From Arthrobacter rhizosphaerae (GTDB lineage: Bacteria; Actinomycetota; Actinomycetes; Actinomycetales; Micrococcaceae), in assembly GCF_023062595.1 (NCBI RefSeq), contig NZ_JALLAN010000017.1, forward strand, positions 1 through 64,000: DNA of 64,000 nucleotides. Direction: 5' to 3'. Both the position numbers and the translations under genes were made by a program. Each line of letters starts with the position of its first letter. The stretch's first letter is position 1. The notes under the pieces were generated by a model. That model saw nothing but the letters and a program-made list of their open reading frames with translations. It was not told the DNA's origin and made no database searches. Shown piece by piece: positions 8,168 through 18,273 of this stretch.

Positions 8168-10081
8168 GTGAAATTGTCCACAATTCTTGACCAGATCGAC
8201 AGCCAAGATATGGCCCTTCCTGAGTTTCAGCGTGGCTATGTCTGGAACCGCCAGCAGGTCCGTAGCCTCTTCACATCACTGTACAAGGGTTACCCCATTG
8301 GCGGCTTCATGACTTGGAATACCGCTGTAATGACGGCCAGAACACGAGGCGGGGAAATTGATCGGGACGGCAGTGTCAAGCTGCTCCTGGATGGACAGCA
8401 GCGCGCCACGACTCTCTATGGCGTGATGCGCGGGGTACCCCCGAAATTCTTCGAAGGGAATGCCCAAGCATTTACTGATCTGTACTTCAACGTTTACGAC
8501 GAAGTTTTCGAATTCTATGCCCCGGTCAAGATGAGAGATAACCCTGGATGGGTCGATGTTTCTGAACTGATGGTCAAGAACGTCGAAAACTATTTGGCTT
8601 CTCATCCCGACATAGCGGAACTGGGACCGACGCAGATGCTGAAAGTCATGGCCCGCATAACTAAGCTCGCCGGCGTGCAGCACCGGGATGTTCACATCGA
8701 AGAAGTCAGCGGGTCGGACAAGACCATCGACGTCGTTGTAGACATTTTTAATCGGGTGAACTCTGGGGGCACCAAGCTGTCCAAGGGAGACCTCGCCTTA
8801 GCCAAGATCTGTGCATCCTGGCCTGAGGCCAGGTCTGAGATGAACGGACACCGGTTGAAGTGGGAATCTGCCGGCTACCGATTCACACTCGAGTGGCTTC
8901 TCCGTAACGTGAACGCTGTCGTGACAGGTGAGGCGCTTTTCACCGCGCTGGCACCAGTCACTGAAGACGAGATTCGTAAGGGGTTAAAGGAGACGGCCGG
9001 TCTCGTGTCCATGGTTTTGGATGTTATCGCCGCGCGCCTCGGGCTTGATTTCGATCGCGTGTTCCCGGCGCGTTTTGCCGTGCCAATCATTGCCCGATAC
9101 CTGCATAACAACAACGGACGGTTCCCCAATGCGGTCGAGCGAGACCGAATTCTGACTTGGTACATCCATGCAGCCATGTGGGGACGTTTCGCCGGTTCCA
9201 CCGAGTCCTTTCTAAATGTCGACCTCAAGGCCGTTGATGAGAATGGTATTGAAGGTCTGATGACGCAAATGCTCCGTTCTCGCGGCGACTTGGCGGTTAG
9301 AGAGGGAGACTTCGGAGGCAACACAATTGGCGCCCGCTTTTATCCGATGCTGTACATGCTTACACGTACACAGGGGGCGAAGGACTTCACTACGGGCATT
9401 GCTCTCTCAGCTCATATGCTCGGCAGGAACTCGTCCCTTCAGGTCCACCACATTTTCCCCAAAGCCCGACTCTACGAGGCCGGGTACACGAAGGAGGAAG
9501 TCAACGCTGTCGCAAACTATTGCTTCCTCACACAGGACGCGAACCTTGATATTACAGACCGCGATCCCGCCGAATACTTCCCTGCCGTCGAGGCCGCCTT
9601 TCCGGGGGCGCTTGCCAGCCAGTGGATCCCCCAGGACCGATCTCTATGGTCACTTGATAAGTATCGCGAATTCCTGGCAGCTCGCCGTCAGCTCCTGGCG
9701 GACGCCATGAACACCGTTCTAGACGAGCTCTGGCACGGTACAACCTCGGATGACCTCGAACGAACGGCACTCGCACCTGATGTCTCCACGACCACGTTGG
9801 CGGAAGTTGAAGAGCTAGTTAGGGACCTATCGGATATGGGGTTCGCTGTTGGTGAGGTAGACGCTGAGGTCCGCGATCACGAGTCCGGTGATCTCGTATG
9901 CGTAGCAGAAGCGCACTGGGCCGACGGCCTCCAGCCAGGGATGACCCCGCCGCTCGTGCTGGAACTGGATGGGAATGAGAGTGAACTGAACCAGCTTGCC
10001 AGTCTCGGGTATCTTGTTTTCACGGACGTTCAGGCTGTTCGACAACACGCCACTGAGATCGTGCTTGCTCCATCAATTTAG
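8168..10081 (+). CDS. GmrSD-type (DUF262 plus HNH/DUF1524-like) restriction protein
   Basis: The N-terminal DUF262 domain (1-230) shows LPEFQRGYVWNRQQ, YPIGGFMTW and the nucleotide-binding LLLDGQQRATTLYG (D75-R79), typical of GmrS/DndB-like ParB-fold NTPases. The middle is helical. Around residue 425 is a DUF1524-like nuclease core: LQVHHIFPKARL (H427, H428) with the following NYCFLT..N. The last 100 residues are an additional domain. Related single-chain proteins are type IV restriction enzymes that cut modified (glucosylated or hydroxymethylated) phage DNA using NTP. AGGAG 6-10 bases upstream supports ATG 8168. It stands alone but next to the type I system, which fits a defence island. Confidence 0.85.
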   Translation: MKLSTILDQIDSQDMALPEFQRGYVWNRQQVRSLFTSLYKGYPIGGFMTWNTAVMTARTRGGEIDRDGSVKLLLDGQQRATTLYGVMRGVPPKFFEGNAQAFTDLYFNVYDEVFEFYAPVKMRDNPGWVDVSELMVKNVENYLASHPDIAELGPTQMLKVMARITKLAGVQHRDVHIEEVSGSDKTIDVVVDIFNRVNSGGTKLSKGDLALAKICASWPEARSEMNGHRLKWESAGYRFTLEWLLRNVNAVVTGEALFTALAPVTEDEIRKGLKETAGLVSMVLDVIAARLGLDFDRVFPARFAVPIIARYLHNNNGRFPNAVERDRILTWYIHAAMWGRFAGSTESFLNVDLKAVDENGIEGLMTQMLRSRGDLAVREGDFGGNTIGARFYPMLYMLTRTQGAKDFTTGIALSAHMLGRNSSLQVHHIFPKARLYEAGYTKEEVNAVANYCFLTQDANLDITDRDPAEYFPAVEAAFPGALASQWIPQDRSLWSLDKYREFLAARRQLLADAMNTVLDELWHGTTSDDLERTALAPDVSTTTLAEVEELVRDLSDMGFAVGEVDAEVRDHESGDLVCVAEAHWADGLQPGMTPPLVLELDGNESELNQLASLGYLVFTDVQAVRQHATEIVLAPSI

Positions 10082-10232
10082 CCGTGCCGGAGGAGCCCGC
10101 CGCGTTCCTTCTTGGTGAGTCACACATAGCGCGATGGAAGTGTAACTCGAAATCTTAGTCGACCCCATCGGGTCGGATGCGCAAATCGCTGCTTCGTGAG
10201 ATGCTTTCCTCTAGCCGTGTCGCCGCCCCGTT

Positions 10233-10973
10233 TCATCCCGTCTGCTCGCCTTCGCCCCACTCCTCGTGCCCGAGCGGGGCTTCGTTCAGCTCGTCTCGCC
10301 GTGCGCGCCAGTTGGGAAGGACCTGGTCCATCAACGCCACGAACTTCTCGCCGTGCCCACGTTCACGCAGGTGCGCGAGTTCGTGGACGACGATGTACTC
10401 CAAGCACCGCGGGTCCTTCTTCGCCAACTCCGGATTGAGCAAGATCGTCCGTGACGTGGTGACGCAGGTGCCCCACTTGGTCTTCATCCGACGCACGACG
10501 AACCTGTCCGCCTCGACCCCGAGGATCGGCTGCCACTTCTCCAGCAGCGCGGGCACGGCCGCCCTCAGCTCACGCCGATACCAGCGATCCAGTGCCCCAA
10601 ACCGCCCGACGGCGTCGGTTCCATCGGGCGTAATCACCCACAGCGTGTTGCCGTTGGTCTCGACACCGTACGCACCGCTCGACTTGGAGACGTCGAGGAG
10701 ATACCGCTGACCCCAAACGTAGTGGGTCTCCCCCGAGACCATCTTGCGCTCTGTCTGCCTGTCCGCATTCTGGAGCTGCTCCCGCTGACGCTTGATCCAC
10801 GAGAGCCGCTGCACGACCGCGAGCCGGATCGCGTCCTCAGTCGTCCGCCGCGGTGCAGCGACCCGCACCCGGCCTACCGGCGGGTAGACCGAGATGTGCA
10901 GGTTCTTGATGTCTTTGTAGACGATGTCGACGCCAAGGCCCGCGACGGTGAGGTAGCCGCTAACGGTACTCAT
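10233..10973 (-). CDS. YgjP-like (DUF45) zinc metallopeptidase
   Basis: This 246-residue protein has the DUF45/YgjP layout: an N-terminal beta-rich part (to about residue 110), a WYRRELR helix, the family motif KTKWGTC (164-170) and the gluzincin active site VVHELAHLRERGH (H197, E198, H201; H207). Members are thought to be proteases or nucleotidyl-type zinc enzymes and are often found as the last gene of type I restriction operons; the job there is not established. Its ATG overlaps the 3' end of hsdR by 14 bases, so it is co-translated with the restriction subunit. That arrangement makes a role tied to HsdR turnover or control plausible, but this is inference. Confidence 0.85.
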   Translation of the reverse strand: MSTVSGYLTVAGLGVDIVYKDIKNLHISVYPPVGRVRVAAPRRTTEDAIRLAVVQRLSWIKRQREQLQNADRQTERKMVSGETHYVWGQRYLLDVSKSSGAYGVETNGNTLWVITPDGTDAVGRFGALDRWYRRELRAAVPALLEKWQPILGVEADRFVVRRMKTKWGTCVTTSRTILLNPELAKKDPRCLEYIVVHELAHLRERGHGEKFVALMDQVLPNWRARRDELNEAPLGHEEWGEGEQTG

Positions 10974-13900
10974 CGTTGTTCTTCAACAGTTCAATGAACT
11001 CAGCCAGTGAGTACTCTTCGACGCCTGGGAGTTCCTTGCGCAGCTCACGAGCGAGCGCGCGTTCCTTCATCCTGCCGGCACCGGCGTCGGCCCATCCGTG
11101 TTCCTTGCTCGATTGGATTCGGCGATGCAGTGCTTCTTGGTCGACGACCAGATCTCCTGGATGCCACTCAAAGTCCACGATTGCCCGACGCGCAGGTGTG
11201 GTCGCCCATTCCGGGTAGGTCTTGCCGTCTGCTGCCTCTCGGGTGCCGACCTTCTTCGTCAGCTCGATGAGATTTCGGAGGTAGTCCGCGTAGTCCTCGG
11301 CATCTTCCTTCTGCTTCTCGATGAGTGCGTCGAGGAGTTCGGACATGTGCTCGTAGTAGCGCGGGTTCATCGCGTGCTCGTCCACGATGGTCTTGCGGAC
11401 GTTGTTGATGATCGTCTCCGCTGTGGCTGCGCTGCTGCCCCTAATTCCAGGTGGCAGCGTGTCGATCGCGTCCGGCCCGCGCTCGACGATCAGCTCAACC
11501 AGGGTCTTTTCCAGTTCGGCGACCTGTTCGACGGGTTTGGCGTTGATGTAGGTGTCGAGCAATTGACGCATCCCGGCCTCGTACTGCTTCATGTCGATGT
11601 TCTCACCGGCTCCGGCCTCGACCTCGCTCTTGGCGGCGGCGTAGTGGGCGACTTCATCCTTGATCGACGCGATGTCAGCCGCCGTGTAGCCGGCGGCTTC
11701 CATGTCGCTGGCGACGGCTCCGAAGGCGCGTACGAGGGTGGCAACGGACTTGTAGAGCAGTACGCGTTTGGGTTCGTTGTCCTTGATCTGGTCGGCATCG
11801 CCGGGCGTGGACGCAACGAAGTAGCGCTGGTATTCGAGCGTATCCTTGGGCGGGGCGACCGGCTCGCACAGAGCACGGACGGCGTCGAGAGCCTCCTCGA
11901 GATCTTTGCGGTCTTGCTCACTGCGATCGCTGATCAGTCCGTCGACGTCATCGGTCTCGTACTCGCCGAAAGCTTCGGAGGTGTAGTCGGTGACGGTCTT
12001 GTCGAGCGACTTGAACAGGTCTCGGTAGTCGACGATGTATCCGTAGGTCTTGTCGTCGCCGTCGAGGCGATTGACGCGGCAGATTGCTTGGAAAAGGCCG
12101 TGGTCGCGCATCGACTTGTCGATGTACAGGTACGTCGCACTCGGCGCATCGAAGCCGGTCAGGAGTTTGTCGACCACGATGAGCAGCCGCATCTGCCCGG
12201 GCTCTTTGATGAACTTCTTCTTGACGTCGGACTCGAACTCTTCAACGCGGCCGATGGCCTTGTCGGGGTGCTCGCCGAAGTGGTCGGCAAGCATTTGCCT
12301 GTAGATCTCGTACTTGCGGAGCTCTTCTGTGTCGCCGTCGCCCGCGTCTTCCTTTGAGATCGCGGTCGGGTTGGGCTTGTAGCTGGTGACGATCGCGACC
12401 TTGCCCTTGAAGCCGCTCTTCACGAAGGCCTCGTAGAACGTGCAGGCCTGGTAGACCGAATCGCTCACCAACATGGCGTTGCCACGCCCGCTGAGCAACC
12501 GCGGCTGGGTCTCCATGTCCATGAGGATATCTTGGACGATTTGCGCCGAGCGGGGTGCAGAGGAGAAGACCTTCTGCATCGTGCCCCACTTCTTCTTCAG
12601 CCGTGCCTTCGACAGGTCGGTAAGGTTGCGGGTCTTAGCGTCAAACCACTTGTCGACCGCGGCAGAGCCCTGAAGCTCCTGCTCAACCTTGCGGGCCTCG
12701 TACTTCAGATCGAGTACGACGCCATCGCGGACAGCCTCGTCGAACTTGTACGTGTGGATGAACGAGCCGAAGGTCTCGATGCTGGTCTTCTTGTCGCTCT
12801 TCAGCAGCGGCGTACCGGTGAAGCCGATGAACATCGCCCCGGGCATCAGGTCCTTCATGATGCGGTGCATCTTGCCGCTCTGAGTGCGGTGGGCCTCATC
12901 GACGAAGACGAAGATATTACCCTTGGCACTGAACCCGTTGGGGATCTTCGTCCTGAGTTCCTTAGCGAAGTCCTCGGCATCTTTGTCGCGGGCTTCGTCG
13001 TCGGTACCGCGGAACTTGTGTACCAGCGAGCACATAAGCGGCGGGTTGGATGTGTTGAGCATCGCAAGCATGTCCGCACCCGACTGGGTACGGACGATCT
13101 TCTCGCCGACCCCGGAGAAGCCGCCCTCAATCTGCTCGTCCAGCTCAGTGCGGTCAGTGATTACAAGGACACGTGCATTATGTTGGGTCTCCAAGATCCA
13201 CTTCGCCAGCCACACCATGGTCAAGCTTTTACCCGACCCCTGGGTGTGCCAGATGATGCCTCCCTCGCGCTTGGCGATCCGATCCTGCGCGGCCCGGACG
13301 CCGAAGTACTGGTTGTGGCGCGGGGACTTCTTGACGCCCGCATCGTAGACAATGAAGTCATGGATGATCTCCAGGAAGCGCTCCTTTGAGCACATCTGAG
13401 TGATGGCGAGGTCGAGGTCGGCGTTCTCGCGTTCTTCCTTCCACCGCAACCAGTACTTCTCCGGGGTCTCAATCACCCCGTAGTGCAGCCCCCCTACATC
13501 GTTGCCCGCGAACAGCAGTTGGATGGTCGTGAAGAACGGGCGGACGAAGTCATGGCGCTGGTTGCCGATGTTTTGACGGATACCACTGGCGACGCTCACC
13601 GTCGAGCGCTTCAATTCGACCACACCGAGCGCGATCCCGTTCACGTAGAGCACGAGGTCAGGTCGCTTCGTGTGCTCGCCTTTGACCGTGACCTCTTCGG
13701 CCACGACGAAGTCGTTCTTCACCGGGTTGGACCAGTCGATCAGGTGGACTGAGTGGGTTGTCACGCCGAAGTCGGTCTTGACCTTCGCGCCGTATCGGAG
13801 CAGCTCATAGACCTTCCGGTTCTGGTCGTACAACGAAGAGCCGCCGCCGAACGCAGCGGCGGTCAGGAGCTGCTGTACCGCTCGAGAGGCAAGAGCCTCG

Positions 13901-14061
13901 TCGTACCCACGACCGAGCAGGTAAGCGCGGAGCTTCACCTCATCGACGTTGCGGTTGTCCTGATCCTTCAGGTTCCCGCCGTAGGCATAACCGAGCTTGT
14001 CCTTGAAGAGCTCGACGACCCGGCGTTGTGTCGCGCGCTCCTTCTGACCGACCGTGCTCAT
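10960..14061 (-). CDS. hsdR: type I restriction enzyme, R (motor/nuclease) subunit
   Basis: This 1033-residue protein has an N-terminal HSDR_N nuclease domain with the PD-(D/E)xK triad D135...E149-x-K151 (KRPDLVLY, GVVELKRS). The SF2 translocase core follows: Walker A TQGSGKS (273-279), DEAH (388-391), GFTGTP (413-418), and later motif VI-like residues around AICRVNRLD. The C-terminal 250 residues are helical and bind the methylase core. It cleaves unmodified DNA after ATP-driven translocation. The start ATG overlaps the hsdS stop (ATGA, 14058-14061). Motifs are complete, so I expect an active subunit. Confidence 0.96.
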   Translation of the reverse strand: MSTVGQKERATQRRVVELFKDKLGYAYGGNLKDQDNRNVDEVKLRAYLLGRGYDEALASRAVQQLLTAAAFGGGSSLYDQNRKVYELLRYGAKVKTDFGVTTHSVHLIDWSNPVKNDFVVAEEVTVKGEHTKRPDLVLYVNGIALGVVELKRSTVSVASGIRQNIGNQRHDFVRPFFTTIQLLFAGNDVGGLHYGVIETPEKYWLRWKEERENADLDLAITQMCSKERFLEIIHDFIVYDAGVKKSPRHNQYFGVRAAQDRIAKREGGIIWHTQGSGKSLTMVWLAKWILETQHNARVLVITDRTELDEQIEGGFSGVGEKIVRTQSGADMLAMLNTSNPPLMCSLVHKFRGTDDEARDKDAEDFAKELRTKIPNGFSAKGNIFVFVDEAHRTQSGKMHRIMKDLMPGAMFIGFTGTPLLKSDKKTSIETFGSFIHTYKFDEAVRDGVVLDLKYEARKVEQELQGSAAVDKWFDAKTRNLTDLSKARLKKKWGTMQKVFSSAPRSAQIVQDILMDMETQPRLLSGRGNAMLVSDSVYQACTFYEAFVKSGFKGKVAIVTSYKPNPTAISKEDAGDGDTEELRKYEIYRQMLADHFGEHPDKAIGRVEEFESDVKKKFIKEPGQMRLLIVVDKLLTGFDAPSATYLYIDKSMRDHGLFQAICRVNRLDGDDKTYGYIVDYRDLFKSLDKTVTDYTSEAFGEYETDDVDGLISDRSEQDRKDLEEALDAVRALCEPVAPPKDTLEYQRYFVASTPGDADQIKDNEPKRVLLYKSVATLVRAFGAVASDMEAAGYTAADIASIKDEVAHYAAAKSEVEAGAGENIDMKQYEAGMRQLLDTYINAKPVEQVAELEKTLVELIVERGPDAIDTLPPGIRGSSAATAETIINNVRKTIVDEHAMNPRYYEHMSELLDALIEKQKEDAEDYADYLRNLIELTKKVGTREAADGKTYPEWATTPARRAIVDFEWHPGDLVVDQEALHRRIQSSKEHGWADAGAGRMKERALARELRKELPGVEEYSLAEFIELLKNNDEYR

Positions 14062-15272
14062 GCTTCCTCCGTCACTCTCAGGCGGGTCCGACCCGTCAAC
14101 AGCTCCTGCATCATCCCAACCTTCACCGCACGAGCAGACTCCAAACGACGCTCCAACGCCCTGATTTCGGAATCAGCGTCTCTGAGCAGCTGTGCGATTG
14201 CTGCCTGCTCCTCGATAGTGGGAGGAACCAAGAGCTCAAGAGTCACCAAATCACGCTGATACAAGTGAGTGATCGTTGAGCCTGCACTGAGTCCTGCAAC
14301 GAACTCCTCGAACACGCGAGACCGCAACATCCAGTAGATGAATTCGGAGTCGTAGGCACCACGCTTTGGACGCAGAATAAAAACGCCACTGTTCAGTGTT
14401 GACGGTCCAGGCATCGAGTCGACTATTGCAACTTTCCCAATCGTGCCATCCTTCGTTATAAGCACGTCGCCATTCTGAAGCTGAATGTTCTTGTCCTGAT
14501 CAAAACGCCGCTTGTCTACGAACGCAGTGGCACCCCAATCGACATGGCCACTCTTGAAGTCAGTACCGCCGACGAGCCGATACTCGCCCGAGGTCAGATA
14601 TTCCCCGGTGGTCAGTCCTTGCCAGCCGATGCGAGCTTTGAGATGGGAGTAATCCGCCACCGGAAGGATCGCCCATGCGCCGCTGAAACCGGGGAGGCGT
14701 GTGCGGCCGGTGAGAAGTTGCTGCATCACGCCCCGTTTGACATCACACTTCTTCGCGATCAGTCTTTCCAGCGCGTCCAAGAGGTCATCAACCCGTCGTA
14801 TAGCTTCAGCGATCGCACGCTGCTCTTCGATGCGCGGTGGATTGATTTCGAGCTGCGCGAGCTGCTGCGCATTAACTCCAGGCTGCCCGCTACGCATGGA
14901 CTCCGCGGCGATCCAGTTCCAATAGTTCTTACTCTGGAAGATGCACGATAGATAGTCCGGATCTAGAACATCCGGATCCGGGCGTACCGCCATGAGGAAT
15001 CCCGCGAAGACGAGATCGCCGTCGACAGGTCGATAGCGGTACGACTTGCCCACACTAGCGCCTGTACGGGCGACGACGAGATCGCCGTCCAGGAGAGAGT
15101 AGTTAATTGCCTTTGGGTCGGCGACGCTAACGGCCGGGTCGGGACGAAACCGGCCATACTGGTCGATATCAGTAATCCGAATGTACGCCGGCAGCTCCGC
15201 GCTCCACGGGACGGCCGATGCCCCGATTCCATAGCGAGGACGACTCTCAAGGTAACTCTGGAGCGATGGCAT
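14058..15272 (-). CDS. hsdS: type I restriction enzyme, S (specificity) subunit
   Basis: This 404-residue protein has the tandem layout of HsdS: a first target-recognition domain (about 1-125), a conserved helical spacer ending in the repeat RGVMQQLLTGRTRLPGF, a second target-recognition domain (about 185-325), and a second helical repeat ending VGMMQELLTGRTRL. The two LLTGRTRL repeats are the symmetric HsdM-contact coiled coils. The protein selects the bipartite DNA target; the target itself cannot be read from sequence. It overlaps hsdM by one base (TGATG) and hsdR by four, so the three are one operon. Confidence 0.95.
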   Translation of the reverse strand: MPSLQSYLESRPRYGIGASAVPWSAELPAYIRITDIDQYGRFRPDPAVSVADPKAINYSLLDGDLVVARTGASVGKSYRYRPVDGDLVFAGFLMAVRPDPDVLDPDYLSCIFQSKNYWNWIAAESMRSGQPGVNAQQLAQLEINPPRIEEQRAIAEAIRRVDDLLDALERLIAKKCDVKRGVMQQLLTGRTRLPGFSGAWAILPVADYSHLKARIGWQGLTTGEYLTSGEYRLVGGTDFKSGHVDWGATAFVDKRRFDQDKNIQLQNGDVLITKDGTIGKVAIVDSMPGPSTLNSGVFILRPKRGAYDSEFIYWMLRSRVFEEFVAGLSAGSTITHLYQRDLVTLELLVPPTIEEQAAIAQLLRDADSEIRALERRLESARAVKVGMMQELLTGRTRLRVTEEA

Positions 15273-17716
15273 CAGACTCCCATCCTGCCCAGGTCATCAG
15301 CAACCGCAGCTCCAAGACTTTCAACCTGAGCTTCCAGGGCTTGAACCGTGTGCTGATATCGCCTCCCAAGCACTCCGAGCCGCGCAATGAGGATCTGCCC
15401 GAGGGCCGTTACTTCACCGTTAATCTTACGCTGGAGAGTGCCACCCCATTTATCTTCGATGACAAGGTTCTGCACTTCAGTCTCCGTCAGCGACTTGTAC
15501 TTCGCGACCACCTTCTCGTTGAGAGCCATGGTCGCGTCCTTGGCCGCGCCCTTGGCCTTGGCCTCTGCCGCGTAGAGGACCAGGACATTGGCAAGTGCCG
15601 CGATCTCGTCCGGGTCCCCCGTGGTGGTCTTGAGTTCCTTCAGTGCGGCCTTCGCGGCAGCATTGGTGAGCTTGCCCTCGTCGTCCGCGGCATCGAACAG
15701 CAGCCCGCCTTCGACGGCGTTCTCTTCGATGTATTCAGCGACCGCGAGAGTGGCTGCGTCGCGTGCCTCTGTGAGGCCGTCCAGTTCGGCCCGTTCCATG
15801 GCGAAATAGCGGGCGACCACGTGCTCTGGCGGGAGGAGGTCCATCACCCAGCGTTTCGCCGTCGCGCCTGTGCCGAAGACGATGTGGGCGTCTTCGTACT
15901 TGGGCTTATCGTTCTTGTCCTTCCACATGCGTGCGGTGCGCGGCTGCACAGCCTTTGTCCAGCCTTCGCTGGCGATCAAGAAGACATCGTCGTGCATGAC
16001 GTCGTTCCAGTAGCTCATGAGCTGCTCGTAGACACCGTACTCGTCGATCAACGGTCGCGACCGTTGTGCTTCCAGGAGTGCCTCGGAGATGTCAAGGATG
16101 AGGTCAGCGGGCTTGGTACGCGGTTCGATCGTTTCGAGAAGGCCACGCTTGCTCGCCCACCACTGCTGCAACGTGATTGCAGTGTTGTGATCGAAAGCTT
16201 CGTACTCACGGGAGCCGGTGACCATGGACCGGATCGCACTCGGCTCGACTTTCAACTCCGAGTAGCCGTCACGCAGCGGCGCAAAAAGCTCGCCACGGAG
16301 GCTCGGGAAGGCTTCCCAGTAGGGCTGGAGTGCGTCGAGGTCGCAGTTGGGGATGCCGCCGAGCATATGGGCCCGCAGGTTCTGGATGTCCTCGGGTTCG
16401 GAAGAATCGATGTAGCGCGGGATGTTGAGGTTGTAGTCGTTCATCGGATCTGCGATCTCGCTGACGGGCACCATCCGGGAGTACCTCGCGATGTCCTTGC
16501 CGCTTGTGAAGGCGTCGACGATCTTGTGCATATCGCGCGGGCGCAGCCGGTTCTTGGGGCCGTCCTTGGCGAAGCCCTTGCTCGCGTTGATCATGAAGAT
16601 GCCGGTGCGTGCCTGGGCGTCCTCCTTGTCGAGGACGATCAGACAGGCGGGGATACCGGTGCCGTAGAAGAGGTTCGCGGGCAGACCGATAATCGCCTTG
16701 ATGTAGCCACGCTTGATCAGTTCGGTGCGGATCCTCGCCTCCGAGTTCCCACGAAACAGCACACCGTGCGGGAGAACAACGACGCCCTTGCCCCGCGGCC
16801 GCAAGGACTTGACCATGTGCAGGAGGAACGCGTAGTCGCCGCTCTTGTCCGGCGGGGTGTCGAATCCGTCGAAACGGCCGAAAGAGAAGTCGAATCCGTT
16901 GCGCCAGGTCTTGACCGAGAACGGCGGGTTGGCCACCAGGTAGTCAAAAGTCTGGAGGTTGCCGTTGTAGGTAAACTTCGGGTTGGCCAGCGTATTGCCC
17001 TGCCGCAGGTCGTGGGTCTCGTTGTCGTGCAGGATCATGTTCATGCGCGCGAGCGCCCAAGTGGCGTTGTCGTTCTCCTGGCCGTAGATTGTCAGCCCGT
17101 TCACGGCGGCGTCGGCGACCTTGATCAGTAGCGATCCGGAGCCGCATGTCGGGTCGTACACGGTGGTGGACTTCGGGGTGTTTGCCGGGATTTGGAGCAG
17201 CTGCGCCATCACGCGGGAGACCTCGGCTGGAGTGTAGAACTGGCCCTTACTCTTACCCGACTGGGTGGCGAAGTGCCTCATGAGGTACTCGTAGGCGTCG
17301 CCAAGGAGGTCGTCCCCTTCGGCTTTGGAGCCGGTGAAGTCCATGTCCTGGAAGATGCCGATCAGGTTCGAGACCTTTTCTTGCAGCTCCCTGCCGGAGC
17401 CCAGCTTCGCCGGGTCATCGAAGTCGGCGTTGTTGATAACGCCCAGCAGGTCGTTCTCTTCGGCGAGACGCCTGATCGCGATGTTGACCTTTTCCCCGAC
17501 GTCGGGCTTGCCTTTGAGCGAGATTAGGTAGTCGAAGGAGCCGTCGTCGGGGACGTAGATGAGCGCCGACTTGTCAGCCTTAGCCTTGTCCGAGACGTAC
17601 TTCACGAACAGTAGGGTGAGCACGTAATCCTTGTACTGGCTTGCATCCATCGATCCGCGCAGCTCGTCGGCGCTGCTCCACAATGAGGAATACAGATCAG
17701 ATTTCTTCAGCGCCAC
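15272..17716 (-). CDS. hsdM: type I restriction enzyme, M (methyltransferase) subunit
   Basis: It carries the HsdM N-terminal helical domain (SSADELRGSMDASQYKDYVL), the family motif GQFYTP (158-163), the SAM-binding motif DPTCGSG (188-194) and the adenine-N6 catalytic motif NPPF (263-266). At 814 residues it is longer than the classic 500-residue HsdM. The extra C-terminal 300 residues are largely helical and Lys/Ala/Glu-rich, as in the long actinobacterial HsdM group. It methylates the host recognition sites with HsdS. It is first of the three subunit genes; an 81-bp gap separates it from the HTH gene upstream. Confidence 0.95.
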   Translation of the reverse strand: MALKKSDLYSSLWSSADELRGSMDASQYKDYVLTLLFVKYVSDKAKADKSALIYVPDDGSFDYLISLKGKPDVGEKVNIAIRRLAEENDLLGVINNADFDDPAKLGSGRELQEKVSNLIGIFQDMDFTGSKAEGDDLLGDAYEYLMRHFATQSGKSKGQFYTPAEVSRVMAQLLQIPANTPKSTTVYDPTCGSGSLLIKVADAAVNGLTIYGQENDNATWALARMNMILHDNETHDLRQGNTLANPKFTYNGNLQTFDYLVANPPFSVKTWRNGFDFSFGRFDGFDTPPDKSGDYAFLLHMVKSLRPRGKGVVVLPHGVLFRGNSEARIRTELIKRGYIKAIIGLPANLFYGTGIPACLIVLDKEDAQARTGIFMINASKGFAKDGPKNRLRPRDMHKIVDAFTSGKDIARYSRMVPVSEIADPMNDYNLNIPRYIDSSEPEDIQNLRAHMLGGIPNCDLDALQPYWEAFPSLRGELFAPLRDGYSELKVEPSAIRSMVTGSREYEAFDHNTAITLQQWWASKRGLLETIEPRTKPADLILDISEALLEAQRSRPLIDEYGVYEQLMSYWNDVMHDDVFLIASEGWTKAVQPRTARMWKDKNDKPKYEDAHIVFGTGATAKRWVMDLLPPEHVVARYFAMERAELDGLTEARDAATLAVAEYIEENAVEGGLLFDAADDEGKLTNAAAKAALKELKTTTGDPDEIAALANVLVLYAAEAKAKGAAKDATMALNEKVVAKYKSLTETEVQNLVIEDKWGGTLQRKINGEVTALGQILIARLGVLGRRYQHTVQALEAQVESLGAAVADDLGRMGV

Positions 17717-17797
17717 AACTCACTCTTTCTACGTAAAAATTGGTATATCTGGAACGGCGAGAGGTTTTCCCGGACCCGCTAACACTGCACAAGGTCG

Positions 17798-17995
17798 TTA
17801 CTCGCCGTCGCCCGCGTCCGAGATGGCGGCCCCGCCGCTGCGTACCCAGGCGTCGACCTCGATGGTCTGGAACTTCCAGAGCCTGCCAACCTTGTGGGCC
17901 GGCATAGAACGTTCGGCGATCCAGGTGTAGACCGTCTCTTTGGTCACGCCTAGGTGGGCTGCGATCGCGTCGGCAGAAAGCCACGGTTCTTTCAC
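17798..17995 (-). CDS. excisionase/MerR-like helix-turn-helix protein
   Basis: This 65-residue protein consists of one winged-helix HTH_17 (excisionase-family) domain: PWLSADAIAAHLGVTKETVYTWI followed by MPAHKVGRLWKFQ and DAWVRSGG. The frame is open further upstream, but a GTG at 17995 preceded by GAGGAG with a 7-base spacer is the best start. It lies just upstream of hsdM on the same strand. Such proteins either regulate recombination of mobile elements or act as transcription regulators of restriction operons; here control of the hsd operon is the simpler reading. No integrase is visible in the window. Confidence 0.8.
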   Translation of the reverse strand: MKEPWLSADAIAAHLGVTKETVYTWIAERSMPAHKVGRLWKFQTIEVDAWVRSGGAAISDAGDGE

Positions 17996-18273
17996 TACTG
18001 CACTCCTCGAGACAGTGAGCGGCCGACTGGTCGCTGACTGTCCCAATCTTAGCGGTGACTTACACGAAGTGACTCGGTTTAGATCGGATTGACCCAAATA
18101 TGCAGCTTTTCTCGGCGGCAACGATTGAGAAATGGAACATTCGACGAGAGTCAGAGAGCCCCCCGCGGCGATGATCGTCGATAACCGCCGTTACGTCCCG
18201 GCCCTGCTGCCCGGGACTGTCTACGATTTCCAGTCCAGGTCCGGCCCACTTCCCTCAGGAGCCCACGGCAGCA

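Noticed and set aside
11098..12357. 419-codon plus-strand ORF
   Set aside because: Exact antisense of hsdR, caused by high-GC codon structure.
15218..17131. 637-codon plus-strand ORF
   Set aside because: Antisense of hsdM; its translation has no recognisable domains.
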